64,000 nt of DNA from Closterium sp. NIES-65 (lineage: Eukaryota > Streptophyta > Zygnematophyceae > Desmidiales > Closteriaceae), in the NCBI GenBank assembly GCA_948144175.1, contig CANXME010002591.1, positions 864,501-928,500 of the forward strand, written 5' to 3'. Position numbers and translations under genes: made by a program. Positions within the stretch are counted from its first letter, which is position 1, and each line of letters starts with the position of its first letter. This document shows positions 1-10,112 of this stretch, piece by piece. The notes below the pieces were generated by a model. That model saw only the letters and a list, made by a program, of their open reading frames with translations. It did not search any database and had not been told where the DNA came from.

Positions 1-621
1 GGCGGCGGCGGCGGCTGCTGCTGTCGGCGGCGGCGGCTGCTGCGGCCGGGGCAGGGGCGACGGCGGCTGATACGGCAGCGGCTGCTGTTGTCGGCGGCGG
101 CGGCGGCGGCTGCTGCTGTCGGCGGCGGCGGCTGCTGCTGTCGGCGGCTGACACGGCAGCAGCGTCGGCGGCGGCGGCGGCTGCTGCTGTCGACGGCGGG
201 GGCTGCTGCTGTCGGCTGCGGCGGGACGGCAGGGCCGTGAAGGGGCCGAGAAGGGGCCGCGAAGGGCGGCGAAGGGGCCGATAAGGGGCCGCGAGGGGCC
301 ACTAAGGGGGGCGCGACGGGTCACGAAGGCGCGGCGACGGGGCCGAGAAGGGGCCGCGAGGGGCCATGAAGGGGCCGCGAGGGGCCGCAAGGGGCCGCGA
401 GGGGCCGCGAGGGAGCTGCGAAGGGGCCGCGAGGGGCCGTGATAGGGGCCGCAAAGGGCCGCGGAGGGGCCGCAAGGGAGCGGCGAAGGGGCCGCGAGGG
501 GCCGTGAGAGGGGCCGCTAAGGGGCCGTAAGAGGGCGCGACGGGCCGCTAAGGGCAGGGGACGCGACGGGAGGGAAGGCACACGGGGCGCGACTCGGGCA
601 GGGGCGAAGCACGCTCCGGGC
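1..621 (-). repeat. GC-rich leader of a truncated copia element
   Basis: Imperfect tandem repeats: GGCGGC/GCTGCTGCTGTC units up to about 230, then GGGGCCGCGAGGGGCC-type units. On the minus strand this lies directly after the LTR at 690-818 and a primer-site-like TATAGAGC. That is the place where the other copia elements here carry GC-rich repeats between the primer site and gag. The gag start would lie left of the window. The open reading frame across it is low complexity and is not a gene. Confidence 0.7.
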
Positions 622-689
622 AAGAAAAAAAATCGATTTTTGGTGGGCCCTAGGAAACGTTCCCACTAGGGAACGTGCTCTATACTATA

Positions 690-818
690 TGAAAGAACGA
701 TGAATGAATGCACTAGGAAACATGTGGGTACAAGTAGGAAAACCTAAAAGTGTTGTACCCCATATTATCTACCCCACTACAGCCTACACAGACTATAACA
801 TACGGTATAAGTTCGACA
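690..818 (-). repeat. copia 5' LTR, 129 bp
   Basis: On the minus strand it starts TGTCGAAC and ends TTTCA, and carries the LTR core seen throughout this window (TGTAGGCTGTAGTGGGGTA, then a GGGGTACAAC block). It is as long as the LTR at 48174-48302. Its 3' partner lies outside the window, so no target duplication can be tested. Confidence 0.75.
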
Positions 819-1182
819 TATTTAGCTAGTGTCTGATTTTTCTATTAGCTTATGATTAAGATTAATTTTTATTTCTAAACGCTATTGCTTTCAGAAACAA
901 TGTAATGTCTTATAAATATGGCATGTTTTCTGGGTGTAAAATTATCAAGCATTTTTTATTTATAAGCTCTTTATTAGATTTTTATTTTCTGATTATGACT
1001 TTATAAAATGGTTTGTGTATTTGTAAAACATTTCTTTGAAAGATAATGGAATGTTCAAGGTAGCATTTCCAGTTTTTCATTGTAAACGTTGTTAGAGTAA
1101 ACTGAAATTCGCATTCCAGAAAGTTATATGACTTGTCAATTCCCGTTCGCTAAATTGTAGGGCGTATTGTTCGATAGAAAGG
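819..1182. other. AT-rich spacer, nothing recognised
   Basis: AT-rich sequence between the copia LTR and the gypsy target duplication. I see no gene, RNA or repeat. Confidence 0.5.
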
Positions 1183-1187
1183 CCATA

Positions 1188-1531
1188 TGTTACGAGTGCA
1201 ATTGAGTGAACGAACGAGAATTGCACTATCGAAGCAAAGAAGTACAATCAGCGAAGGCATGAGCGAAGGATTATATAGCGAAACAATAGTGGTAACGGTA
1301 ATGGACTGTGGTTGTCGCGCGACGAGCCTGGGGCTGAGGTTGGGAAAGTGTCGAAGCGTAGGCCCGGAGCGCGGGTTACCAGCCGAGCCGTGAGGTCGGG
1401 ATGCGATGTGCGAAGAGGGCGGGATAATGAATGATGCGATGGTCGTGAGTGGTAACGGTGCTGACTGAGGTGCTACAGTGACGTACGCGTTGAGCAGGGA
1501 CGCAAAGTAAGGAAAAGGGAATTTCCTTACA
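1188..1531 (-). repeat. gypsy-1 3' LTR
   Basis: 344 bp. It differs from the copy at 6392-6735 at two positions I could see: GAG/GAA near the left edge and CAAAG/CGAAG near the right edge. Followed inward by a minus-strand purine run (GGGGAGGGGGGTAG). Confidence 0.93.
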
Positions 1532-1546
1532 CTACCCCCCTCCCCA
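1532..1546 (-). promoter_or_regulatory. gypsy-1 polypurine tract
   Basis: On the minus strand GGGGAGGGGGGTAG abuts the 3' LTR, the expected place for the plus-strand DNA primer. Confidence 0.75.
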
Positions 1547-1558
1547 AGGAGGCCCCTC

Positions 1559-4500
1559 TTACGAGAGCGCATGGACGTCGCGGAAATTTCGGCTTCGCAG
1601 ATACTCGGGGAAGACGGGGTGGTTCTCAATTTTATCCAGGGGGACCCAGTTGTCTTCTGTGGGCGTTCGGTCCTTCCAGCGAATTAGGAACTCTATCCTT
1701 CGGGCTCCCCGAGGGTCGCGGACTCGGTGGCTGAGGATTTTTTCAGGGGTGATGAGTGGTTCGGTTGGGGGACGTGTCATGCTGGCTGGGCGATTTCGTG
1801 GCAGTTGGCTCGTGGATGGGATGTAAGGGCGAAGTAGGCTGACGTGGAATGACGGGCTGACGTACCAGTCAGCAGGGAGGAGGAGGTGGGCGGTGACGGG
1901 TGTGATCATGTGGCTGATGCGAAATGGCCCACAATATCGGGGGCGAAGTTTTGGAGTGATGGGTAGGCGAAGATTCTGAGTGTCGAGTAACACGAGGTCG
2001 TCGGGCTGATAAGTAACGGGTCTGCGATGTCGATCGGTGTTACGTTTAGCGATGATGTTTGATTTTTTGATTGCTTCTGCTGCCCTGGTCCATGCTGCTT
2101 GCAGAATCTCGGCGAACTGTTGTGCTCGTGGGACTGGGTTGTCGGGATTCGGTGTCATGGGTACTGTTGGGTCCTGTCCGTAATTCAAATAAAACGGCGA
2201 CTGTTGCGTCGTGGCTGATGGTGCGTTATTGTATGCGAACTCGATGAGTGGCAGCTGCTGTTCCCACGTATTCGGGTCGTCGCACGTGGCTCGAATCAGC
2301 TGCTCCATGGTCTGATTTGTCCGTTCCGTCTGTCCGTCGGTTTCGGGGTGATAGGATGAACTGAACTGTAAGCGCGTGCCGAACTGCTGCCACAGGTTCC
2401 GCCAGAAGTTGCTGGTAAATTTCGTGTCCCTGTCGCTGATGATCGACGCGGGTATCCCGTGCAGTCGTACGACGGTGGAGATGAATAGTCGGGCGGTTTC
2501 TTCGGCTGTGATGGATTTCCTGCATGCTGCGAAATGAGCCATTTTCGTTAGTCGATCGACGACGACCAGGATCGCGTCATTCCCACTCGCCCCAGCTGGT
2601 AACCCCGTGACGAAGTCCATCGTCACCTGCTGCCAAGCACGCTCTGGAGGCGGGATGGGTTGTAATTGCCCCGCTGGTCGCTTCCTGCTTGACTTCATGA
2701 GCTGGCAAGTGGGACACGATGCCACGTGTCGTTGCACATCGGTCAACATTTCTGGCCAGTAGTAGTACCGCTGCAGCTGCTGCCGTATTTTTTCTACCCC
2801 GAAATGTCCCGAGGTAACTCCGTCGTGTGCTTCCTGTAACAGTAGTTCCCGCAGTAGCGTGTATCCCGGTACCCAGATGCGGTCGGTTCCAGTTTTTACG
2901 TAATAGACTCCTCTTGCCGCTGCGAATTGCTGTGAGTTGCCTCCTGTAAAGAACGGGTCTGTTTGATATCCGTGGGTAAATAGGCCTGTAAGCAGTGGGC
3001 TGGTCTGGGCGAGTAGTATCGCGTGGATCTGGGCAGTGGGGCGGGTCAGTGCGTCGGCGATATTCGATGCTCCTTTTTTGTATCTGACCGTATAGTGAAA
3101 ATTCGACTCGAGGAAATCGAGCCATCGAATATGTCGTGGGTTGAGGTGGGGCTGTGCGCGGAGGTACTGTAGAGATCGGTGGTCTGTCCGTACTGTCACG
3201 TCTGCGCCGGTCAAGTAGCAGCCCCAAACTTTGAATGCATGCACGATCGCGAGCATTTCGCGGTCGTGTATCGGGTAATTTCGCTCAGGCGGATGTAGTT
3301 TGCGTGATTCGTAGGCGATGGGTTGGAGGCCGTTGCCGAAGTCCTGTAACAGTACAGCTCCGATGGCGATGTCACTTGCGTCGGTAACCACTTCGAAAGG
3401 GCGGTGGGGATCAGCGATACGTAGAACGGGTGGTGAACAGAGAACGTTTTTGAGGGCAGAGAAGGCAGCATGCTCTTTCTCCCCCCACGTAAAAGCGACC
3501 CCCTTACGCAGTAAATCAGTTAGTGGGGCTGTTAAACGTGCCATGTCGGGCACGAACCGTCGAACGTAATTAACAAACCCTAAAAAACTCTGCAGTTCCG
3601 TGATGTTCGTCGGGGGCCGCCACGCTTTTACCGTATCCAGCTTCTTTGGGTCAATCTCAACCCCAGCCTCTGAAATGACGTGACCTAAAAACTCTAGCCT
3701 ATCCCTAAAAAACTCGCACTTGGAGCCCTTGGTGAGCAGCCGATGTTCCTCTAAAACCTTAAAAACTGCTTCAAGATCTGCTAAGTGTTGCTGCTTATCC
3801 CGACTGTAAACAAGGATATCGTCGAGGTAAACGATCACGCATTTATCTAAAAGTGGTCTAAACGCCTCGTTCATGGTCATCTGAAAAGTCGCAGGCGCGT
3901 TCGTCAACCCGAAGGGCATTACTGTATACTCGAATGACCCGTACCTAGTCCTAAATGCTGTTTTTGCGCAGTCCGATGGTTCGACCCGAATCTGATGGTA
4001 ACCTCCCCGAAAATCTATTTTCGAAAAGACACGTGCTATTCGCAGTTGGTCAATCAGTTCGTCGGCGCGGGGGATGGGGTATCGCGATTTGACTGTTACC
4101 CGGTTAAGCGCTCGGTAGTCGATGCACATGCGAAACCCTCCGTCTTTTTTCGGTGTGAACAGTATGGGTGCGGCAAACGGTGACGAGCTTGGTCGAATAA
4201 ACTGCTTCTCTAACAGGTAATCTAACTGCTTCCTTAACTCGTCGAGCTCGGGCTGTGTCAGTCGAAATTGCCGCTTTACTGTTGGCTGTGCCCCCGGTTC
4301 TAACTCGATCCTATGGTCGTGCGCTCGCTGAGGTGGCAGTCCCTATGGTAAATCATCCGGAAATATCCCCGGGAACCGTTTCAGTAGTGCCTGTAATTCG
4401 GTCGGTACGGCTGCTAGTAGTTTCTTTAAATCATTCTGCTGCTCGTTTTTTTCTACCACTGCGATATCCACTGCGTACACGTCAGCTCCAGCAGCGACAG

Positions 4501-5155
4501 CCCGTTTCATCGCGATGGCGTTGACCTGGACTGTCGAAGATTCGGGCGGCCGCCAGCGAGGTAGGACGACCCAGTTACCGCTACTTCGCACTGTGCAGCT
4601 CCCCGTCGTCCAGTCGATCCGTGGGTTGTACCGTCGCAGCCAATCACGTCCCAGTAAAATGTCGTGCCCATCCAGCGTCGTTGCGAGCATTTCCTGTGTA
4701 AACCCGAATTTTCCCCCGCAGCGGACTTTTACTCGCTCCACTTTTTCTCGTATGGCCAATGGCGTGCCGTCGACTAAGCGTGCATCTATCTCAGGTAAAC
4801 ATCGGTTAAGTATTAACTGTAATCTCCGTGCGGTTGCAGTATTAACTAAGCTGTGACTTGCTCCTCCGTCAATGAAGATTTTCATTGCTGCTCCCTGTAT
4901 TTTCCCGTAGATCAGTACCGGGCAATCCGTCGCTGTACCCTCCTTATTCATCCGAGCCCGATCGATGGCGTGAATCGGTACTGTGACTCGGTGAGGGTCG
5001 GTGTGGTTGGGCGAGCAGGCAGTCTCGTCAGTAGTTGGCCCAACTTCTACTGACTGCTGGCGTTTCCCTCCCTCTGAGACTCCTTCCCCTGCTCTGCTCC
5101 TCGACGCCTCAGCTCCTCTGGACATTCGCTCTTGCGATGGCCCGGCCGGTTGCAA
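1559..5155 (-). pseudogene. gypsy-1 pol: protease, RT, RNase H, integrase, chromodomain
   Basis: One frame broken by a single TAG at 4343-4345, in DDLP*GLPPQR; gypsy-2 reads DDLPTGLPPQR there. The protease motif is DGGASH. RT shows CIDYRALN and YLDDI; RNase H shows VVTDAS. Integrase has its H2C2 finger (HFG...CPTC), a D-D-E core (MDFVTG, SDRDTKF, ETDGQTER) and a GPF module (RYCGPFRI). The C-terminal chromodomain includes EFLIRWKDR and NWVP. From the first ATG after the stop (4129) the frame is open for 856 residues. Pol overlaps gag by about 110 nt in the -1 frame, which suggests ribosomal frameshifting. The TAG could be read through, but a plain nonsense mutation is simpler. Confidence 0.9.
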
Positions 5156-6276
5156 GCAAAGCAGCGCCCTCTAAATGGCGTGGCAGCTGCATTCGTTGCG
5201 ACGGCATGTACAGTGGCGTGCTCGATCGGTCCCCGAGGGCGATGTCCGAAATAGGACCCCGGTCTCGGTCGGCGTAGGATATCGATTTTCTCGGCGAGCG
5301 CGAGGATTTCGTTGAAATTCGATAGCCCGCGTAGCATTATCTCGTGCGATATGTCCGGCTTCAGCCCTCCGACGTAACGGTCCACCCGCTCCGCCTCGTG
5401 CATGTAGCCGACCTGTTCGCAAAGTGCGAGAAAACCGCTGGTGTAGTCTTGAACCGACCCGAGCTGGCGCCAAGTGCGCAGTTTCTGACGCGCCAAAATC
5501 GAAGCCGCGATCGGCTCAAAACGCGCCCGAAGCCCTGCGCACCACGCATCCCACGTGCTGTATTGGGCTGTTTCGCAGAACGAACTCCAGGTGACAGCTG
5601 GACCCGAGGGCCCTTCCTCGTGCGACGGTGGCTCGTAGGCGCGTGGCGACGTCACGATGACTCGCCACCAGTCCATGGCAGGGCCCCTGAGTAGTGAAAC
5701 CGCATACCGAATCTTGGCGGCGTCCGACTCGACGTAGTTGGCGTCGAAAAACACATTCATCGTGAAGACCCACGATTGAACTGTCGGGCCGCCGCGTTGG
5801 CTTGGGTCGAAGCAGGGCGGGCGTTGCGGCTTGAGTGGCATTGGGGCCATCATGGCGTTTTCACCACTTGTCGCCGCAAACTCCACGTGCCGACGGGCTT
5901 CTCAGGGCTCCCGTGGGCTTAGCGTGCTCCTGTTCCCTCCCATGCCGGGCATCGGTTGGGCTGCGCCTGAGCGCTGTCCCGTGCTGTTGTGTTGCGTTGG
6001 TGTGCCGGATGAGATGACAATCGGCTCCTCCGAATGTACAGAAACATTGGTTGGTGCGTGGGATGTTGTCGGAGCATTCACCGTTGACTGTTGACGAGCG
6101 GAGTCACGTTCCGCCGTGAGCGTCGCGATTTCAAGCGCCGAATCCTCCAATTGTCGCACGAGACGATCGAGTTGCTCCTGCGTCAACGTGGCGAGATTGA
6201 GGTCGGCCATGGCGGGGGTGTCGGGCAAGCTCAGCGAGAGCCTCGGTCGTGGCCGTGCGTGCTTGCGAGAGAGCAC
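5047..6276 (-). pseudogene. gypsy-1 gag with CCHC zinc knuckle
   Basis: Encodes the capsid/nucleocapsid precursor. The frame runs from 6276 (or the inner ATG at 6210, MADLNLATL) to 5047, with one TGA at 5902-5904. After the stop comes the retrotransposon capsid fold (KPQRPPCFDPS, FFDANYV, LLRGPAMDWW) and a zinc knuckle CFACNRPGHRKSEC near the end. The gypsy-2 homologue reads through the equivalent place, so the TGA is a lesion; CGA to TGA is the simplest route. The gag end overlaps pol in a different frame. Confidence 0.88.
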
Positions 6277-6375
6277 TACGAGCGGCGGTGCTGTGTCGCT
6301 GAGAGACGTCTACCCCCCCCAAAAATTGAGATAGTGGGAAGCGAAGGTGTGAATGCGGTCCGAGATGAGATCGTA

Positions 6376-6391
6376 GGCTCTGATTACCAAG
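6376..6391 (-). promoter_or_regulatory. gypsy-1 primer binding site
   Basis: On the minus strand CTTGGTAATCAGAGCC directly follows the 5' LTR. It matches the plant initiator-Met primer site TGGTATCAGAGCC apart from one extra A. gypsy-3 has the same form at 47261. Confidence 0.75.
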
Positions 6392-6735
6392 TGTTACGAA
6401 TGCAATTGAGTGAACGAACGAGAATTGCACTATCGAAGCAAAGAAGTACAATCAGCGAAGGCATGAGCGAAGGATTATATAGCGAAACAATAGTGGTAAC
6501 GGTAATGGACTGTGGTTGTCGCGCGACGAGCCTGGGGCTGAGGTTGGGAAAGTGTCGAAGCGTAGGCCCGGAGCGCGGGTTACCAGCCGAGCCGTGAGGT
6601 CGGGATGCGATGTGCGAAGAGGGCGGGATAATGAATGATGCGATGGTCGTGAGTGGTAACGGTGCTGACTGAGGTGCTACAGTGACGTACGCGTTGAGCA
6701 GGGACGCGAAGTAAGGAAAAGGGAATTTCCTTACA
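6392..6735 (-). repeat. gypsy-1 5' LTR
   Basis: 344 bp, TG...CA, followed on the plus strand by the target duplication CCATA. It should hold the element promoter in the minus direction. Confidence 0.93.
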
Positions 6736-6740
6736 CCATA

Positions 6741-7057
6741 CCTCGAATTACACAACGAAGTCAACGAAAAACAAGAGGCGACGAAATCGTCTTAGGGTTG
6801 CGAAGCAACACTCGTAACATGCGTAAGATTTTTTGAACGACTTCAATTTGTTTGTCGTTGTTGGATTGTAGTAAATTGTGCGATTTCCATGTTTTAAAAT
6901 GATCATGAAATACAGATGTTTTGAGATATAGTTGAGGACAGGCTACTAAATTTTTTTGATAATGTGTATACGTGGTAGTTGTGTTTCATACAATTTCAGT
7001 TTTCAAACGTTTGTTTATGTGTTATGATTTGACAGGACTGTAATTAGAGCGAATTGC
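6741..7057. other. Spacer, nothing coding
   Basis: AT-rich. The only item noted is a hairpin-forming GTTGCGAAGCAAC at about 6797; a similar GGTTGCTTCGCAACC lies at about 26279. Confidence 0.4.
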
Positions 7058-7487
7058 TGACGTCAGCTGTTTCTAACGCGCAAAACATCGACTGACGTCA
7101 GCAGCGTCGAAGGAAATTTGCGCGGAAATTTCTGACGGCGCTGCTGGCGTCACGCGATTTTGTCTCGCGCGTGAAAGATTGCTGACGTCAGTAGCGCGGA
7201 AATTTCGAACAGCGCTTCTGACGTCATGCGTTCCGCGCTGTACAGTTTCCGTGCAGCTGGGACCGTTTGTCTGGTAGCCGAGCAGTGAAGACTCGATTTA
7301 GCTGTTGCTAACCCGATTTCGATTTCGAGAGACACAGCTGACGTCAGCTGCAATTGTTTGCGCGCGAAACCTCGGGCGACGCAGCTGACGTCAGCTGCAA
7401 TTTCTCGTGCGCGAAATTCGAACGTCGCTGCTGACGTCAGTCCGAAATTTCTTGCACGCGAAATTTCAGGCGACGCTGTTGACGTCA
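7058..7487. repeat. Array of eight TGACGTCA palindromes
   Basis: Exact TGACGTCA octamers begin at 7058, 7093, 7183, 7219, 7339, 7386, 7432 and 7480. Most sit in GCTGACGTCAGC and alternate with GCGCGAAATTTC-like blocks. Spacings of 47, 46 and 48, and others near 35 or 90, point to a degenerate minisatellite of about 47 bp in which the octamer is the best-kept part. TGACGTCA is the CRE/C-box site of bZIP factors. Whether it works as an enhancer, insulator or only as a satellite cannot be told from sequence. Confidence 0.85.
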
Positions 7488-7574
7488 GCCCGCAATTACA
7501 TCGCGTGCGACTTTAGTGGTTGCAAGGCGGCCCAACTGTTTCTAACTATTTCGATAGTAAGAAACACCACAGCA

Positions 7575-7592
7575 TTTTGACAGCTGTCAAAA
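7575..7592. promoter_or_regulatory. Perfect palindrome with TGACAG half-sites
   Basis: TTTTGACAGCTGTCAAAA is a perfect 18-bp inverted repeat. Further TGACAG/CTGTCA motifs follow within about 90 bp (near 7601, 7608 and 7667). TGACAG is the core bound by plant TALE (KNOX) homeodomain factors; that link is inference. Confidence 0.5.
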
Positions 7593-8088
7593 CGGGTGAC
7601 AGTTGTTTGACAGCTGTAAAAACAGTGCTCAAAGTAATAACACCACTTGACGTTTTTGTTTCTGCCAGCTGTCAGCACTGTTGACGCGGTTTCAAGGTGT
7701 CTTTTTCTACGGTAGTAACTGTAAAATTCAGGACCGATCTGATTGCGGAAAGATCCGATTCCAACTGTTTCAGTTTCATATGCCATACTATCTCTAGTGC
7801 CATAAACTACAAAAGCCAACTTGTTATGAAGTTGAATGTGGCTGAGAATTGTAGCTATTCCCATGTGCAGATTTTGTACTCACCTCTCCACTGAGTGGCT
7901 GAATAACATCAGGAAGGACCATTTGATTCTGTCCAATGAAAACAACTCTTTGGAAAGGTGACAATTGGGCAACAAAAATAGTTCAAGTTAAGGAATGTGC
8001 ATCAACATCTGAGCAAATTTCATGATACATTTTATGATGGACTCCTGAAGGGCAGTTTTCACACGGGAAAAAAAAAACGTTTTCTAGG

Positions 8089-8311
8089 AAAGCACCCCAT
8101 CTTTCCATTCATGCTCAAACAAGTCTCCTTCCACCCTATCTTTCCTTTCCTGCTCAAGCTAATCTTCTTCAACCCCATCTTTCCCTTCAACCCCATCTTT
8201 CCCTTCCTCCTCAAGCTGGTCTTCTTCAACCCCAACTTTCCCTTCCTCCTCAAGCTAATCTTCTTCAACCCCAACTTTTCCTTCCTGCTCAAGCAATTCT
8301 TCTTCCATTAG
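8089..8311. repeat. 39-bp minisatellite
   Basis: About five to six imperfect copies of a pyrimidine-rich 39-bp unit (CCCCATCTTTCCCTTCCT, then CTCAAGCT and CTTCTTCAA). As 39 is divisible by three, both strands stay open (NPIFPFLLKLIFF on plus; a lysine-rich repeat on minus). No start context or domain supports a gene. Confidence 0.7.
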
Positions 8312-9500
8312 GTTAGACAACCTTGAGCTTGCTCAACTTCTCAAACTCATCTCACAATTACCTGAGAACTCTTCTTACAAGTTTCCTGCAACTCTTGTTC
8401 TTCTACCGTAGATCTTCAAGCCAACTACTTAGTACGTGCGTCCATAGGTAAGATCACATACTCTAACTGTCCAGAACATCAATTTCGTGTCTCTAATATT
8501 GTTCTTTCACCCTTTTTTGTTGCTGTTGCTGAAAAGCTTCTTTGTTATGGTTATTTTTATCTTGATTGCCTTATCTTGATTGCTTCCCCATGTCGAATCC
8601 CGTGTGTGTGTCTTTCAGCCGCTCAAGAAGAAAGCTTCCCCGCTGGATTCAAAAACGTGTGTGTGTATCAATGTGTGTGTTTACCTTTTTAACTACATTT
8701 TTCCCCTTGAAATCTTTGTTGTGTTGTCATGTTTTCAACTACTATTATAGACATGCACTCTTGGAACATTATGATTTGTGAATGGTTTCATTGCAATTCT
8801 CTTTCCTTATTAACTTCTAGTTGCACAAGAATTTCACCAATAGCATCCATTGACGCTATTGTTTTTTACACAATTGTATTTTACACATGTAGATGTTATA
8901 ATCCTTTTCCATTTTTTACGAACTCCAGTGTGCAGTTATAAGTGTGAGAGTTGTAACTGCAACTATGTAGTAATAATTTTGTATCATGTATGACGATCTG
9001 TTGTCATGTAAGAGCATCAACTAATGTGATATTTTGTTGTTTGTTTTTTGTTTTTCCAGATGTTCTGACAATTTCTGGTTCTCAATTCATTGAGTAGCTG
9101 TTTTTGAGCCACTCTCTGCAATTCAAGTATGTGGTTCCGTAACACCAAGTATGAATAGTGTTGAACATATGATTATGCATTTTTCTATTTTAGTAGTTTT
9201 ACGTTTTTCTTCAAATTTTGTATTTTCGTTTCATTATAGCTCATTAAACTGAAGGTTGGATCCATTGCTAATCAAAGAATGCGTAAATTATCATAGTGGA
9301 TATTTAGATAATTGTTGTTACACTGCACTATGGAATGAAATTTCTACCTATGTTTATTATTAAATATTGTAATTATTGTTTAATGTTGAATATTTTCTCT
9401 TTAAACAATGTGTTTCTGTTCTGTTCATTATCTTGCAGAGCCATCAACAATACAGTCGATTGCATCGATCTACTCTAGCATTGCGGAGAGCGCTGAAGTG
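8312..9500. other. AT-rich region without a recognised gene
   Basis: About 1.2 kb of AT-rich sequence with short TG/GT runs. Possibly Helentron 5' flank or noncoding host DNA. I see no coding segment with domain content. Confidence 0.4.
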
Positions 9501-9505
9501 AGCTG

Positions 9506-9644
9506 TCTCAGAATCCCAACCACTAGACCATTGGGATAAAAGGGCTTGTTTCAGTAGCGGGTCAGTGCGCCCATAACCCCCCAGGCAAATGTGCCTGTAA
9601 CCCTTCCCTAGGATCGATCGGGGATCACCAGTGGACCTCTGACA
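9506..9644 (-). repeat. TRIM 3' LTR, 139 bp
   Basis: Starts TGTCAGAGG and ends CTGAGA on the minus strand, so the terminal dinucleotides are TG and GA rather than TG and CA. Identical to 9715-9853 on reading. Confidence 0.88.
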
Positions 9645-9671
9645 CCCCCCCGCACTGGGATGCCCGAAGTG

Positions 9672-9746
9672 CATACACCGGGATTCGAACCCGAGACCTT
9701 CGCTCTGGATACCATCTCAGAATCCCAACCACTAGACCATTGGGAT
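9672..9746 (-). other. tRNA-like sequence across the TRIM LTR/core border
   Basis: On the minus strand an A-box-like TGGTCTAGTGGTT (9727-9739) lies in the LTR end and a B-box-like GGGTTCGAATCCC (9680-9692) in the core, about 47 bp apart, as in tRNA genes. The T arm can form five pairs around TTCGAAT, and a D arm (GGTC/GATT) is possible. It most resembles tRNA-Glu. The acceptor ends do not pair, so a functional tRNA is unlikely; a Pol III promoter is possible. Confidence 0.65.
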
Positions 9747-9853
9747 AAAAGGGCTTGTTTCAGTAGCGGGTCAGTGCGCCCATAACCCCCCAGGCAAATG
9801 TGCCTGTAACCCTTCCCTAGGATCGATCGGGGATCACCAGTGGACCTCTGACA
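9715..9853 (-). repeat. TRIM 5' LTR, 139 bp
   Basis: Identical on reading to 9506-9644 and followed on the plus strand by AGCTG. Its inner end carries the A-box half of the tRNA-like sequence. Confidence 0.88.
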
Positions 9854-10112
9854 AGCTGTTCCGTGTTTTCATTCTCGTTATTCAATTGTGTGATTTTGTA
9901 ACGAGTAATATCATTTTTTAATAAAACACTGGCTTCTTTTTATCAGATTTTATGATTTTTTATTAATTTCAAGTTGTAATATCATTGTATAATGCGACCC
10001 GTTTCAATTGATCTTTGCATCTGATTGTTATTTGTTATTCATTAATACGAAATTGTGTGTGTAAGCAGGTAACGCAGAAGGCATTTTTTAGGACGGTTGT
10101 CTTCGTTCAGCT

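Larger units (their letters stand above)
1188..6735 (-). mobile_element. Complete Ty3/gypsy chromovirus (gypsy-1)
   Basis: A 5.5-kb element bounded by 344-bp LTRs (TG...CA) and a 5-bp target duplication CCATA at 1183-1187 and 6736-6740. Reading leftward the order is 5' LTR, primer site, gag with zinc knuckle, protease, RT, RNase H, integrase, chromodomain, polypurine tract, 3' LTR. This is the chromovirus order. I count two LTR mismatches, so insertion is fairly recent. Two in-frame nonsense codons, one in gag and one before RT, probably make it non-autonomous now. Confidence 0.93.
9506..9853 (-). mobile_element. 348-bp TRIM retrotransposon with tRNA-like core
   Basis: Two 139-bp direct repeats (9506-9644 and 9715-9853), identical as far as I can read, flank a 70-bp core. 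The 5-bp target duplication AGCTG is at 9501-9505 and 9854-9858. On the minus strand the LTR starts TGTCAGAGG. The 5' copy is followed directly by TGGTATCCAGAGC, a near match to the initiator-Met primer site, and the 3' copy is preceded by a G run. These are the hallmarks of a terminal-repeat retrotransposon in miniature. It codes for nothing, so it must move with borrowed enzymes. Confidence 0.9.

Noticed and set aside
7058-7487. CRISPR-like array
   Set aside because: Repeats are short palindromes with related, uneven spacers in a eukaryotic context; no cas genes.
9672-9746. Functional tRNA gene
   Set aside because: No acceptor-stem pairing or clear 7-base anticodon loop, and it lies across an LTR border; kept only as tRNA-like.
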